In this document: positions 8,224-16,977 of the stretch, one piece after another
Layout: each line of letters begins with the position of its first letter
Position numbering within the stretch: position 1 is the first letter of the stretch
DNA from: Candidatus Enterococcus huntleyi
GTDB lineage: Bacteria > Bacillota > Bacilli > Lactobacillales > Enterococcaceae
Direction: 5' to 3'
DNA: 64,000 nt
Assembly (NCBI RefSeq): GCF_009933175.1
Contig: NZ_MAEJ01000032.1
Span: 124,001 to 188,000 of the forward strand
Notes under the pieces: generated by a model
What the model saw: only the letters and a program-made list of their open reading frames with translations
The model's database searches: none
What the model was told of the DNA's origin: nothing
Position numbers and translations under genes: made by a program

Positions 8224-8925
8224 TTGAATAGTGTGGATAAATACTTAGCATTTGCTAAAACAAATAAAGATAGATTTATTTCAGATATTGTAAAAGGCAA
8301 AAAAACCTTGTTTGACAGGGAAGCCATTTTTATGGCAGGAAGCCCTGGGGCGGGTAAAACAGAGGTTGTGCTTAGTTTGACTGAAAGTTATGAAAACTAT
8401 GTTGTAATTAATGCAGACTATTTTCGAACGCAATTCCCTGATTATAATGGAAAAAATTCAAGCTTATTTCAAAAAGGTTCATCGTGGTTAGTTGAGCAGT
8501 CCGTAAAATATGTGTTGGAACAAGGATATTCATTTATTTTAGATGCAACATTTGCTATACCTAGTGCGGATAAAAATATAGTAAGAGTATTAAAAAATAA
8601 TTTTTCAATAACCATTTTTTATGTCTATCAGCAACCAGAAATAGCATGGGGGTTCACTAAGAAAAGAGAGCAAGTTGAAGGAAGGTTTGTACCAAAAAAT
8701 ACATTTATCAATGCCTTTTTTCAATCTAGAGCAAATATTAAAAAAGTAAAAGAAAGACATCCAGAAATATTATTAAACTTAATTGTTAAAGACTATCAAA
8801 ATAATATTTCAGAAACTCATTTTTCAGCAGACAATATTGAATTATCTTTACCTTTGACCTTATACACTGGAAGAACTGGAGGAGCGAATCCATGGATGAA
8901 AAAGAAGAAGTTAAGCGAATTGTAG
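8224..8925 (+). CDS. Zeta-toxin family P-loop kinase
   Basis: I chose TTG 8224 because AGGAGG at 8212-8217 has ideal spacing; an in-frame ATG at 8164 lacks a ribosome site. The product is 233 residues with a Walker A motif G-S-P-G-A-G-K-T at residues 39-46 and the family segment I-N-A-D-Y-F-R near 67-73. Zeta toxins (PezT, zeta) phosphorylate UDP-N-acetylglucosamine or related nucleotide sugars and block wall synthesis; some family members have other small-molecule targets. No epsilon/PezA-like antitoxin gene lies upstream. Instead a 53-codon gene overlaps the 3' end. Being next to a prophage end fits a mobile toxin-antitoxin or defence role. Confidence 0.78.
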   Translation: MNSVDKYLAFAKTNKDRFISDIVKGKKTLFDREAIFMAGSPGAGKTEVVLSLTESYENYVVINADYFRTQFPDYNGKNSSLFQKGSSWLVEQSVKYVLEQGYSFILDATFAIPSADKNIVRVLKNNFSITIFYVYQQPEIAWGFTKKREQVEGRFVPKNTFINAFFQSRANIKKVKERHPEILLNLIVKDYQNNISETHFSADNIELSLPLTLYTGRTGGANPWMKKKKLSEL

Positions 8926-9053
8926 ATAAATATGGGCAAAGCATTAGACAATTACTCGATAATGGGACCATCAAAGAAGTGAAGACAGTATTTAAACATG
9001 TAGCAGACGAATCCAATCGCAAACAAAGGAAGTTAGTTGGATTAGATGACTAA
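8892..9053 (+). CDS. Small acidic/basic protein overlapping the zeta-toxin gene (53 aa), possible antitoxin
   Basis: ATG 8892 is preceded by GGAGGAG with good spacing and lies inside the last 34 bases of the zeta gene, giving a translationally coupled pair. The product is helical in appearance, begins M-D-E-K-E-E-V-K-R-I, is highly charged and has no membrane segment. Size, charge and coupling suit an antitoxin or regulatory partner of the kinase. The toxin-first order is the reverse of the usual epsilon-zeta order. Function is inferred from position only. Confidence 0.62.
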   Translation: MDEKEEVKRIVDKYGQSIRQLLDNGTIKEVKTVFKHVADESNRKQRKLVGLDD

Positions 9054-9071
9054 AATGAAAATTATTGTTCG

Positions 9072-9100
9072 AAGGGAGCCTATATCGGGGTTCCCTTTTT
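9072..9100 (+). terminator. Terminator of the zeta-toxin operon
   Basis: AAGGGAGCC and GGTTCCCTT form a stem interrupted by one mismatch, followed by a T-run. It closes the two-gene operon. Confidence 0.75.
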
Positions 9101-9305
9101 GCGTATAGATAAGTGGGACGCTTCATTTTTCCGTGTCTCCTCCTGATAATTTTGTTACCCAACGAATGTAAGCTCTTTCTTCCGGGCGTTTCTGTAGTAT
9201 AATGGAGATTATTTTAGCAAACAAACAGAATAGTTACTTATTCTGATCGCGCGGTTATAGATGTATTTGATGGTTCTATCGATAGTGAATAAAGGAGAAT
9301 TAGGG

Positions 9306-9884
9306 ATGGAAAAAGAGAATCGAAGGATAAAAATGACGAAACTTTTACTCACAGAGAGCTTTCTACAGCTTTTGGAGCAAAAGCCACTTTCGCGGGTTAC
9401 TGTAAAGGAAATATGTGCGCATGCTGATTTGAATCGGTCGACTTACTATCGGTATTTTTCAAATCCGTATGATCAAATGGAAAAGCTTGAGAAGGAAATT
9501 ATAGAAGAAATGCTCTCTTGGATTGATGCCGAAAGTGGGGAGCGTAAGCTATATTATGATGCGGAGGGTTTATATTCTCTGATTAAGCAAATCTTGGATT
9601 ATATTGATTCCAAAAAAGACATGTTTCTGATTCTGTTAAGTAACAACAGAGATTTGAGTCTGCAAAAGGATATTTTAACGGTTCTTGCTGAAAAACTGCT
9701 CACAAAAGAAGTGAAAGATTCTGCGGACAACCATCTTCTACAGAAATTTGTTTTTACAAGCACTGGCTGTTTTGGTCTCATTTATTATTGGTTGGTGACG
9801 GATCGGCAAGAAGCGACTGAAGAGCTGTCAAAGCGGATTTCAGAGTATTGTCTAGAGGTTTTTCAGCATGAAATAGTTAAATAG
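9306..9884 (+). CDS. TetR/AcrR-family transcriptional regulator
   Basis: ATG 9306 follows AAAGGAG at about nine bases; the 15-codon extension upstream lacks a ribosome site. The 192-residue product has an N-terminal TetR helix-turn-helix (residues about 10-55; L-S-R-V-T-V-K-E-I-C-A-H-A-D-L-N-R-S-T-Y-Y followed by R-Y-F). Its C-terminal ligand domain resembles the DhaS-like group. The next gene, an NAD-dependent sugar epimerase/reductase-like enzyme 440 bases downstream on the same strand, is a possible target. The two are separated by a terminator, so control would be in trans. Confidence 0.85.
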   Translation: MEKENRRIKMTKLLLTESFLQLLEQKPLSRVTVKEICAHADLNRSTYYRYFSNPYDQMEKLEKEIIEEMLSWIDAESGERKLYYDAEGLYSLIKQILDYIDSKKDMFLILLSNNRDLSLQKDILTVLAEKLLTKEVKDSADNHLLQKFVFTSTGCFGLIYYWLVTDRQEATEELSKRISEYCLEVFQHEIVK

Positions 9885-10059
9885 AAGCGTTGGATTGATG
9901 AACCCTATTCGTTTTCTTTAGAGTGGAGCAATCGGATGTTACAAGTATTATAAGCTTCAAACACAAATGAGGATCTAGATAGAGTTCTAGATTCCAGACA
10001 TAGAAAGTATTTTTTCAGCGGTAATATAACAGTGTAACAAGCTAAACTAGGTAACCTTA

Positions 10060-10094
10060 GAGCAGTTAATTGAATCTGATTAGCTGCTTTTTTG
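10060..10094 (+). terminator. Terminator downstream of the TetR gene
   Basis: GAGCAGTTAAT pairs with ATTAGCTGC(T) (one wobble) and is followed by a T-run. Confidence 0.7.
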
Positions 10095-10234
10095 TTTGTC
10101 TGTGAGTGAGAATTGGAAGAAAGCGATAGTCATTATCTGCCAAGTTTTGTTAAATTAATTTCCAGTGATCGGCTAAAATTCCAACAGATTTTGCTAAAGT
10201 GTCGATTTCAAAACATTGCGAACAGCTTTGCTGA

Positions 10235-10262
10235 TTGAATAGTTTTGGTCCATGCGTATAAT
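10235..10262 (+). promoter_or_regulatory. Promoter of the epimerase/dehydratase gene
   Basis: TTGAAT at 10235-10240 and TATAAT at 10257-10262 with a 16-bp spacer, about 60 bases before the start codon. Confidence 0.65.
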
Positions 10263-10323
10263 CGAAAACATGAACGTGTTTATTAAGTAATCATTGAAGC
10301 TAAAAGAGAAAGGGGTCTGCATT

Positions 10324-11346
10324 ATGGCAAACAGAATTTATTTATTAACAGGTGCAGCAGGATTTTTAGGAAATAATATAGCAAAACAGTTAATTGAGGC
10401 AGGCTGCAAGGTTCGTGGCCTAGTATTAGAAGGCGATCCAGCGGAAAAACATATTCCTCAAGGCGTTGATATTATCCACGGAGATCTGACTGATAAAGAA
10501 TCTTTGGCGCGATTTTTCGAGGTCGACGCAGAGAATATTGTCTGTATACATTGCGCAAGTATCGTTTATTTAAAAGAAGAACCAAGTGAATTAGTCCGCC
10601 GTGTCAACGTGGATGGCACGCAGAATATTATTGATTTTTGTTTGAGCAAGAATGTCGAAAAATTGGTTTTTGTTAGTTCGACTGGAACGGTTTCGGAGCT
10701 TCCGCACGGAACGGCGATGAAGGAGCCGGAAGCTTTTGTAATGGATGATATCGTGGGTTATTATGGCAAGACGAAGGCGATGGCAACGCAGCTTGTGATG
10801 GATGCGGTGAAGAATCAAGGATTAAAGGCATCAATCGTCTATCCGACTGGAATTTGTGGACCGAATGATTATGCGCATGGCCCAGTTTCGACTTTCATCA
10901 TTCAGTATTGCAATGGGGAAACTAAGATGGGCATTCCGGGCTCATTTAACTCAGTAGATGTCCGAGATCTTGCAGCAGGAACTATTGCTTGTGTAGACAA
11001 GGGCCGGATTGGGGAAGGCTATATTCTTGGAAATGAAGTGGTCTCTATGAAGGAGATGTTTCAATATATCAGTGAGGCAAGTGGCGTGAAGATTGTCCGG
11101 ACGATTCTGCCTATGGCTGTTGCAAAACTGATTGTAAAAGGCGGCGTTCTAATGGAAAAAATAACAAAGAAAGAGCCCTTATTTACAGAATTAATGTTGT
11201 ATAATTTAGTCCGCAACAATGCCTTTGATAGCAGTAAGGCAAGAAAGGAATTAGGCTACACCACGAGACCATTCTCAGAGACTATTCGCGACGAAGTTAT
11301 CTGGTTGAAGGAGGAAGGTCAGATTCAGCTTAGCAAAGAATCATAA
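10324..11346 (+). CDS. NAD(P)-dependent epimerase/dehydratase family (extended SDR)
   Basis: The start is placed at ATG 10324, with an AAAGGGG ribosome site; the in-frame TTG at 10294 has none. The 340-residue product starts with the Rossmann motif T-G-A-A-G-F-L-G and has a Y-x-x-x-K-type catalytic motif (Y-Y-G-K-T-K-A) near residue 150. This matches extended short-chain dehydrogenases such as nucleoside-sugar epimerases, dihydroflavonol-reductase-like and cinnamoyl-CoA-reductase-like enzymes. Substrate cannot be deduced. It is monocistronic, with its own promoter and terminator. The TetR gene upstream may regulate it. Confidence 0.82.
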   Translation: MANRIYLLTGAAGFLGNNIAKQLIEAGCKVRGLVLEGDPAEKHIPQGVDIIHGDLTDKESLARFFEVDAENIVCIHCASIVYLKEEPSELVRRVNVDGTQNIIDFCLSKNVEKLVFVSSTGTVSELPHGTAMKEPEAFVMDDIVGYYGKTKAMATQLVMDAVKNQGLKASIVYPTGICGPNDYAHGPVSTFIIQYCNGETKMGIPGSFNSVDVRDLAAGTIACVDKGRIGEGYILGNEVVSMKEMFQYISEASGVKIVRTILPMAVAKLIVKGGVLMEKITKKEPLFTELMLYNLVRNNAFDSSKARKELGYTTRPFSETIRDEVIWLKEEGQIQLSKES

Positions 11347-11373
11347 GGATAGGGTCGTATAACTTAAACGTAA

Positions 11374-11420
11374 AAACCAGCGCACTCTCAGTTAATCCTG
11401 AGGCATGCGCTGGTTTCTTT
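11374..11420. terminator. Bidirectional terminator between the SDR gene and mscL
   Basis: AAACCAGCGC and GCGCTGGTTT pair around an inner CTCAG/CTGAG hairpin. The flanking genes converge on it. Confidence 0.85.
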
Positions 11421-11437
11421 CACGTTATAAAAATGTT

Positions 11438-11884
11438 TTACCCTAATGGTGGTTGATGATTGTTTGAAGAGTTGTTGGCTTGTTGTTCTAACAAGTCGCG
11501 GATTTCGCTGAGGTAGATTTCGACAGCGGGTGTTTCTTCAAGTAACTCTTCCTCTTCTTCTTTTTTGCGAAGATTTTTGGCGCGGTTAGCGACTTTGACT
11601 ACGATGAATAGCACAAATCCTGTAATCAGGAAGGTAATAATCGCGGTAATCACATCACCGAAGGCAAACTTAACCCCTTTGACTGGTGAGTAATCTAAAA
11701 TAGAAGCGGCTTCCTCCAAATCTTTCCCATTTGTGAAGAGTGAGATGATTAAAGCGACTAGTGGCGTGATTAGGCCTTCAACAATTTTGTTAATAATGGC
11801 AGTAAAAGCACTCCCAATCACAACCCCAACAGCTAAGTCTAAGACGTCGCCTTTTGTAATAAATTCTTTGAATTCTTTAAGCAC
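11438..11884 (-). CDS. mscL: Large-conductance mechanosensitive channel
   Basis: GTG 11884 is preceded on the minus strand by AAAGGAGGA. The 148-residue product has the MscL hallmark start (M-L-K-E-F-K-E-F), first pore helix (D-L-A-V-G-V-V-I-G-S-A-F) and second helix near residues 75-98. It ends with a charged cytoplasmic bundle rich in Lys and Glu. MscL is a pentameric inner-membrane valve that opens under hypo-osmotic stress. At 148 residues it is slightly longer than usual, mainly through the Asn-rich C-terminal tail. Monocistronic. Confidence 0.97.
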   Translation of the reverse strand: MLKEFKEFITKGDVLDLAVGVVIGSAFTAIINKIVEGLITPLVALIISLFTNGKDLEEAASILDYSPVKGVKFAFGDVITAIITFLITGFVLFIVVKVANRAKNLRKKEEEEELLEETPAVEIYLSEIRDLLEQQANNSSNNHQPPLG

Positions 11885-11992
11885 AAATTTTCCTCCTTTA
11901 TTATTGCTACACCCTAGTATAACTAAGAACTTGTGAAATTTGAACCAATAAACGTTTACTAGTTGTAAAATTCCTCAAAGCCTGCAGAGCTA

Positions 11993-12001
11993 TGCTATAA
12001 T
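11993..12001 (+). promoter_or_regulatory. Extended -10 promoter before ymfF
   Basis: TATAAT at 11996-12001 with an upstream TG (extended -10), no good -35. It lies 41 bases before the start of the M16 peptidase gene. Confidence 0.5.
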
Positions 12002-12041
12002 TGATAATACGTGAAAAAAGTGTAAAGGAGATTTTAAATAG

Positions 12042-13310
12042 ATGATGACAGAATTAGTAAATGGCGTAAATTTCCACCTTTTACCGACCAAAAAATATAA
12101 AACTTTGCGAATATTTCTTCGTTTTACGGCGAGATTGGATCAAGCAACGAGTACCAAACGGACGTTGTTGAGCAGTTTACTGGAGACAAATAGTTTGAAT
12201 TATCCTGATCAAACAAAATTAAGTGCTCGTTTGGCCGAATTATATGGCGCTAGCTTTGGCTTGAATGTGGGTAAAAAGGGGAATCTGCATTGGCTGAATG
12301 TTGGCTTAAATGTGGTGAATGGCAAATATGTCTCCGATGAACAGTTACTTTCTGAGGTGGTAGACTTTTTGAAAGAGGTCCTATTCTATCCAAATATCAA
12401 AGAGGGCGCGTTCGAAGCGCAAACCTTTGCCTTAGAAAAAGAGAATATGCGAGCGTATTTAGAGAGTCTAAAAGAGGATAAGCAAACTTATGCATCCTAC
12501 TCGTTACAGGAATTGTATTTTGATAAGGATGCACATCAAAGAATTCCTAGTTTTGGGACCGTCGAAGCTCTGGAACAGTTGACAGCAGAAGCGTTGGCGG
12601 CCTATTACCATGAGATGATGGCTACTGACCAAGTGGATATTTTCATGGTTGGGGATGTCGATGAGGCAGCAGCGACGGCGCTAATCAGTCAGTTGCCGTT
12701 TGCGCCGAGAGCGACTAGTAAGCCTGAGATTTTCTATCAACAGCCAGTCAGTAATGTGATTGCTGAGCGTCAGGAGCAAGAAGCAATTACTCAGGCGAAA
12801 TTAAATCTGGCATATTCGACAGATGTGTATTATGGTGAAACGCAACGCTTTGCCTTGATGGTTTTTAATGGCTTATTTGGCGGCTTCCCGCATTCTAAAT
12901 TATTTATGAATGTCCGTGAAAAGGAGAGCTTAGCCTATTATGCTTCTAGTAGTGTCGATACCTTTAGAGGCTATATGACGGTTCAAACGGGCATTGACGG
13001 CGTAAATCGCAATAAGGTCATGCATTTAATTGCTGAGCAGCTGGAAAGTCTGCGTCAAGGGGAAGTTTCCGATTTGGAATTGGCTCAAACGAAGGCTATG
13101 CTGAGAAATCAGTACCTGTTATCTTTAGATAACCCGCAATCAGCGATTGAAACGAATTATATTAATCAATGGCTGCCGGAAACGGAGCTAACAGATGAGG
13201 CTTGGTTAGCTTTATTGGAGGGTGTGACAGTGGCTGAAGTCCAAGCCGTTGCCCGACAAATCAAGCTACAAGCGGTATTCTTTTTAGATGGGGAGAGCGA
13301 CCATGAATAA
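12042..13310 (+). CDS. ymfF: M16-family peptidase-like protein, YmfF type (inactive partner)
   Basis: This 422-residue protein matches the first of two adjacent M16-like genes found before rodZ/pgsA in many Firmicutes (B. subtilis ymfF-ymfH; also named EF-P 5-aminopentanol modification-associated). It lacks the H-x-x-E-H zinc motif: the N-terminal region reads S-S-L-L-E-T-N-S. It is therefore expected to act as the non-catalytic half of a heterodimer with the next gene. ATG 12042 has GGAG upstream. It overlaps the following start by eight bases, which implies coupled translation. No signal peptide is visible, so it is cytoplasmic. Confidence 0.9.
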   Translation: MMTELVNGVNFHLLPTKKYKTLRIFLRFTARLDQATSTKRTLLSSLLETNSLNYPDQTKLSARLAELYGASFGLNVGKKGNLHWLNVGLNVVNGKYVSDEQLLSEVVDFLKEVLFYPNIKEGAFEAQTFALEKENMRAYLESLKEDKQTYASYSLQELYFDKDAHQRIPSFGTVEALEQLTAEALAAYYHEMMATDQVDIFMVGDVDEAAATALISQLPFAPRATSKPEIFYQQPVSNVIAERQEQEAITQAKLNLAYSTDVYYGETQRFALMVFNGLFGGFPHSKLFMNVREKESLAYYASSSVDTFRGYMTVQTGIDGVNRNKVMHLIAEQLESLRQGEVSDLELAQTKAMLRNQYLLSLDNPQSAIETNYINQWLPETELTDEAWLALLEGVTVAEVQAVARQIKLQAVFFLDGESDHE

Positions 13311-14595
13311 AACATATTATGAACAAATAAATGAAGTTTTGTACCAAGAAACATTGCCAAATGGCTTACAAGTCTATTTATTGCCAAAAAATGAGTACCA
13401 TAAAACGTATGGCTTGTTTAGTACCAATTATGGCTCAATCGATAATGAATTTATTCCATTAGGTGAAACGGAATTGACTAAGGTGCCAGATGGAATTGCT
13501 CATTTTCTAGAGCACAAAATGTTTGAAAAAGAAGACGGCGATGTTTTTCAATTGTTTGGTCAACAAGGTGCTTCCGCTAATGCTTTTACCAGCTTTACTA
13601 AGACGAGCTATCTATTTTCGACCACCGATCAAGTGATGCAAAATCTAGAAACGTTGATTGATTTCGTGCAAGCACCTTATTTTACTGAAGAGACGGTGGA
13701 GAAGGAAAAAGGCATTATCGGTCAAGAAATTCAGATGTATGAAGATGATGCAAATTGGCGCTTGTTTTTCGGGATTTTGGGCAACCTGTACCCGAAACAT
13801 CCGTTGCATATTGATATTGCGGGGACGATTGAAAGCATCGGCGAAATCACTGCGGAGGATTTGTACACTTGTTATCGAACATTTTATCATCCGAGTAACA
13901 TGACGTTATTTGTGGTGGGTAAAATGGACCCTGAAGAAATGATGACAACTATCCGTGAAAATCAAGCGGCCAAAGAGTTTGCGCCAGTCAAAGAAATTGT
14001 CCGTCATTTTCCTGAAGAAGGCCCGACTGACTTAATCAAAGAAAGTCAATTAGAAATGGCTGTGTCACGACCTAAATTTGTTTTAGGCATCAAAGGTACA
14101 GCGGAATTACCAGAAGAAGGCCGCGAATTATTGCGCTTTAAGCTAGCTATGAGTTTATTTATGCAGTTGGTGTTGGGTAATACCTCTCAAAGTTATTTAA
14201 ATCTGTATAATTCAGGCGTAATCGATGACTCGTTTGGCTTTGAATTTAATTTGGATCGTAGTTTCTATTTTGCCGACTTCAGTGGCGATGCGGATCAGCC
14301 AGTGGAAGCCGCAAATAAAATTGAAGAAGTGTTATTAGGTTTTAAAGAAAATCCAGAAATTAACCAAGAGAATTTGACGTTATTAAAGAAAAAAATGTTA
14401 GGGAAATATTTCCAATCATTAAACTCGCTCGAATATATTGCCAATCAATTTACTCAAAGCTTGTTTGGTGACACCACGCTCTTTGATATGCCAGAAGTCA
14501 TCCAGTCGATTGAACTTTCTGATGTCATGGCTGTCGCAGAGTCATTTGTGCAAGCTGAAAACTGTAGTCGATTCTACATGTATCCTAAAAAATAA
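13303..14595 (+). CDS. ymfH: M16-family zinc peptidase, YmfH type (active partner)
   Basis: I chose ATG 13303, preceded by GGGGAGAG and overlapping the end of ymfF by eight bases; an ATG at 13288 lacks a ribosome site. The 430-residue product carries the inverted zinc motif H67-F-L-E70-H71 typical of M16 peptidases (pitrilysin/insulinase clan), with a second, inactive-looking M16 domain in the C-terminal half. Together with the motif-less YmfF it forms an active/inactive pair. The exact substrate is not known from sequence. Confidence 0.92.
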   Translation: MNKTYYEQINEVLYQETLPNGLQVYLLPKNEYHKTYGLFSTNYGSIDNEFIPLGETELTKVPDGIAHFLEHKMFEKEDGDVFQLFGQQGASANAFTSFTKTSYLFSTTDQVMQNLETLIDFVQAPYFTEETVEKEKGIIGQEIQMYEDDANWRLFFGILGNLYPKHPLHIDIAGTIESIGEITAEDLYTCYRTFYHPSNMTLFVVGKMDPEEMMTTIRENQAAKEFAPVKEIVRHFPEEGPTDLIKESQLEMAVSRPKFVLGIKGTAELPEEGRELLRFKLAMSLFMQLVLGNTSQSYLNLYNSGVIDDSFGFEFNLDRSFYFADFSGDADQPVEAANKIEEVLLGFKENPEINQENLTLLKKKMLGKYFQSLNSLEYIANQFTQSLFGDTTLFDMPEVIQSIELSDVMAVAESFVQAENCSRFYMYPKK

Positions 14596-15068
14596 GCACA
14601 AAAAATAGCGTATTATTCGACTGAAATTCGCCGACTGCCTATGATTTTCAGTCGGCTTTTTCTATAACCTTGAAAAACTATTAAGTTTCGTTTTAGACTT
14701 ATAAGAAACCTATCCCCAGCTCGCCTATTTTGTGGTATTCTTAGAGAGGTCAGAAATCTGTTCCAACGTTTTTGACAGACTTAATTTGAACGAGAATTGG
14801 TTCAAAAGATGGCCTTGAAAATAAGTGGACAGCAAATTTAGTGTGCATAAGTTTCGTTAAATCAGGAACTTATTGCGTATAATAGAGCTTACGAAGCCAA
14901 AATGAGTAATAATTGGGCCGGTTTCTTGCACTCATTGAAAGAGTAGCGGTGTAATAAATAACGGCCAACAGTAGAATGCTGTATCAGATGGATGAATAAG
15001 CATAAATAAATGACAAAATTGCCTCAGTTTTAGGGGATGCAATAAATTAGACTGGAGAAGATGAGCGA
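14596..15068 (+). other. Gene-less interval before rodZ
   Basis: Contains a terminator (14617-14665) and a TATAAT at 14878-14883 with a weak -35, a possible start for a rodZ transcript about 185 bases long before its GTG. Nothing else recognised. Confidence 0.5.
14617..14665 (+). terminator. Terminator after ymfH
   Basis: CGACTGAAA and TTTTCAGTCG form the outer stem, followed by GC then a T-run. Confidence 0.7.
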
Positions 15069-15980
15069 GTGGCCAATGGATATATAGGAGATAAATTACG
15101 GCAAGCCCGTTTAGATAAAAATATTTCGTTAGATGAACTGCAGCAAATGACGAAAATTCAAAAACGCTATTTAGAAGCGATTGAATCAGATAATTATGAC
15201 TCATTGCCAGGAACTTTTTACGTGCGCGCATTTATTCGACAATATGCGAACGCGGTGGGCGAAGATGGGGAACATTTAGTTGCTGTATTTAACGGAGAAG
15301 AAGATTTGTACCCGGTAGACCGGATCAAACGACCTGAACCGGAGCTTGCGAATGGGTCAAGAAAAGATATTTATGAAGATGAACACACACCAAGTCGTTT
15401 TGTCAGAAGTTTACCAGCAATTGCGCTGGGACTAGTTGCATTAGCTATTTTAATTGTTGTTTTTTATTATACATGGCAAAATCGACAATCAGATCCGATT
15501 ATTGGCAGTCCGGCTTCATCGGTGAGTGTAGAAAATGAAGTGACAACTGAAACGACTGAAAGTAGCAGTCAAACGGCAGAAACATCAACAAGTAGCTCTT
15601 CAACAGAGAGCACGACGCAAGAGTCTTCAACCACCGAGTCAGAAGAGCCTAAGATGAAAATATCTTTGGATAGTCAAGCGGGGGATGATGTTAATATGAC
15701 CTTTGCGGAAGCAACAAGTCCGATTAAGCTTGATTTTGAAGGTCAAAATGACATTTGTTGGATTGGGATTATGGTAGATGGTGCCTACATTTACCAATAT
15801 ACTTTACAGCCTGATGAAAAGCAGTCAACGACGCTACCTGAGAATCTTGCCAATGCAACAATCGTCATCGGTGCAGGAGCGAATGTCAAAATTAAGGCCA
15901 ATAATGAAGCGGTCAACTTTAATCCGAAAAATGAAGCGTTAAGAAAGAACGTTAATTTGACGGTGACTTATCAACAATAA
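15069..15980 (+). CDS. rodZ: RodZ-like cell-shape protein (HTH plus DUF4115)
   Basis: The GTG at 15069 starts M-A-N-G-Y-I-G-D-K-L-R; upstream GGAGAAG gives a modest ribosome site. The 303-residue product has an N-terminal HTH_25 helix-turn-helix (residues 1 to about 85), a juxtamembrane basic/acidic stretch and one transmembrane helix (about 117-139). An extracellular Ser/Thr/Glu-rich linker (about 150-195) leads to a C-terminal DUF4115 domain. In Firmicutes this is the YmfM/RodZ type linked to MreB and elongasome placement. Its position between the M16 pair and pgsA is the conserved Firmicute order. Confidence 0.9.
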   Translation: MANGYIGDKLRQARLDKNISLDELQQMTKIQKRYLEAIESDNYDSLPGTFYVRAFIRQYANAVGEDGEHLVAVFNGEEDLYPVDRIKRPEPELANGSRKDIYEDEHTPSRFVRSLPAIALGLVALAILIVVFYYTWQNRQSDPIIGSPASSVSVENEVTTETTESSSQTAETSTSSSSTESTTQESSTTESEEPKMKISLDSQAGDDVNMTFAEATSPIKLDFEGQNDICWIGIMVDGAYIYQYTLQPDEKQSTTLPENLANATIVIGAGANVKIKANNEAVNFNPKNEALRKNVNLTVTYQQ

Positions 15981-15984
15981 AAAC

Positions 15985-16019
15985 GAGAAAGTTAGGCGAA
16001 CTTGGCCTAACTTTTCTTG
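15985..16019 (+). terminator. Terminator after rodZ
   Basis: AAAGTTAGGC pairs with GGCCTAACTTT over a short loop, with a following T-rich tail. Confidence 0.7.
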
Positions 16020-16094
16020 AGTGTTCTTGTCACTTTAGTGGAAAGTTTTGGCTTTCTCACGTAAAATAAGAGAGAGCAAGAGAGGGGTATTTTT

Positions 16095-16673
16095 GTGAAC
16101 TTACCAAATAAATTAACGGTGTTACGTATTTTTATGATTCCCATATTCATAGTGATTTTGGCGCTGAATCTCGACTGGGGTAGCTTAACTGTGGGCGAGG
16201 TTCACTTGGAAATTACGCATTTAGTGGCCGCAATTATTTTTGCCGTAGCCAGCATTACAGATTGGTTGGACGGAAAGATTGCTCGTTCTCAAGGATTGGT
16301 CACGAATTTTGGGAAATTTGCCGATCCATTGGCGGATAAAATGTTAGTGATGACGGCGTTTATTATGCTCGTCGGTCAAGACAAAGCGCCTAGTTGGGTC
16401 GTAGCGATTATTGTCTGTCGTGAATTAGCAGTTACTGGTTTGCGTTTATTATTAGTCGAAGATGGCGAAGTTATGGCGGCTGCCTGGCCTGGAAAAATTA
16501 AAACGGCGACACAGATGGTAGCGATTATCTTATTATTGATCGACAATGTGCCATTTAATTTAATCAGTCTGCCACTAGCAGACATCATGCTGTACATTTG
16601 CTTAGTGTTTACTATCTATTCTGGAGTTGACTACTTTGCCAAAAATAGCCATGTCTTCAAGGGTTCCATGTAA
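16095..16673 (+). CDS. pgsA: CDP-diacylglycerol--glycerol-3-phosphate 3-phosphatidyltransferase
   Basis: GTG 16095 follows AGAGGGG. The 192-residue membrane protein contains the CDP-alcohol phosphotransferase signature D-G-x2-A-R-x8-G-x3-D-x3-D, read here as D-G-K-I-A-R...F-G-K-F-A-D-P-L-A-D-K. It also has several hydrophobic helices. It makes phosphatidylglycerolphosphate from CDP-DAG and glycerol-3-phosphate, the committed step to phosphatidylglycerol. That lipid is also the substrate of MprF, encoded 10 kb downstream. Gene order rodZ-pgsA-cinA-recA is conserved in Firmicutes. Confidence 0.97.
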   Translation: MNLPNKLTVLRIFMIPIFIVILALNLDWGSLTVGEVHLEITHLVAAIIFAVASITDWLDGKIARSQGLVTNFGKFADPLADKMLVMTAFIMLVGQDKAPSWVVAIIVCRELAVTGLRLLLVEDGEVMAAAWPGKIKTATQMVAIILLLIDNVPFNLISLPLADIMLYICLVFTIYSGVDYFAKNSHVFKGSM

Positions 16674-16977
16674 TAATTTGACTGATTAGCTAAATAAAAA
16701 GTTGCTTGAAAATAGAAAAATGATTATTTGAGTCCAATCAGAGTAAAGAAGCTAGGTGTTAGCTTCTTTTTTTTGTTAAAATAAAGAAAGTTGAGTCTCG
16801 CTCAAAAAGAGACCTGAAACTTTACTGAAATAAATCAAAAAAGGTTGAGAAGAAAGCCAAAGAAAAAGTTTGCGAAACCAGTGAGCCAAAAAGGTGATCT
16901 AAAAAGGCAATAAAATTCCGCTAAAAAAATAAATCTATTTTCTTGGCGTATATTACTTTGTGGAAGAGGGAAAAATT
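16674..16977 (+). other. Gene-less interval between pgsA and cinA
   Basis: Apart from the pgsA terminator it is A-rich, with no recognisable coding frame. A TATATT near 16948 may be the -10 of a cinA promoter but no good -35 was seen. Confidence 0.4.
16747..16776 (+). terminator. Terminator after pgsA
   Basis: AAGAAGCTA and TAGCTTCTT with a five-base loop and a run of T. Confidence 0.85.

Larger units (their letters stand above)
9885..10323 (+). other. Gene-less interval with a terminator and a promoter
   Basis: It holds a terminator at 10060-10094 and a promoter at 10235-10262. No convincing coding frame was seen in the rest. A copy of the dispersed ACTAGGTAA motif sits near 10046-10054. 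Confidence 0.6.
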
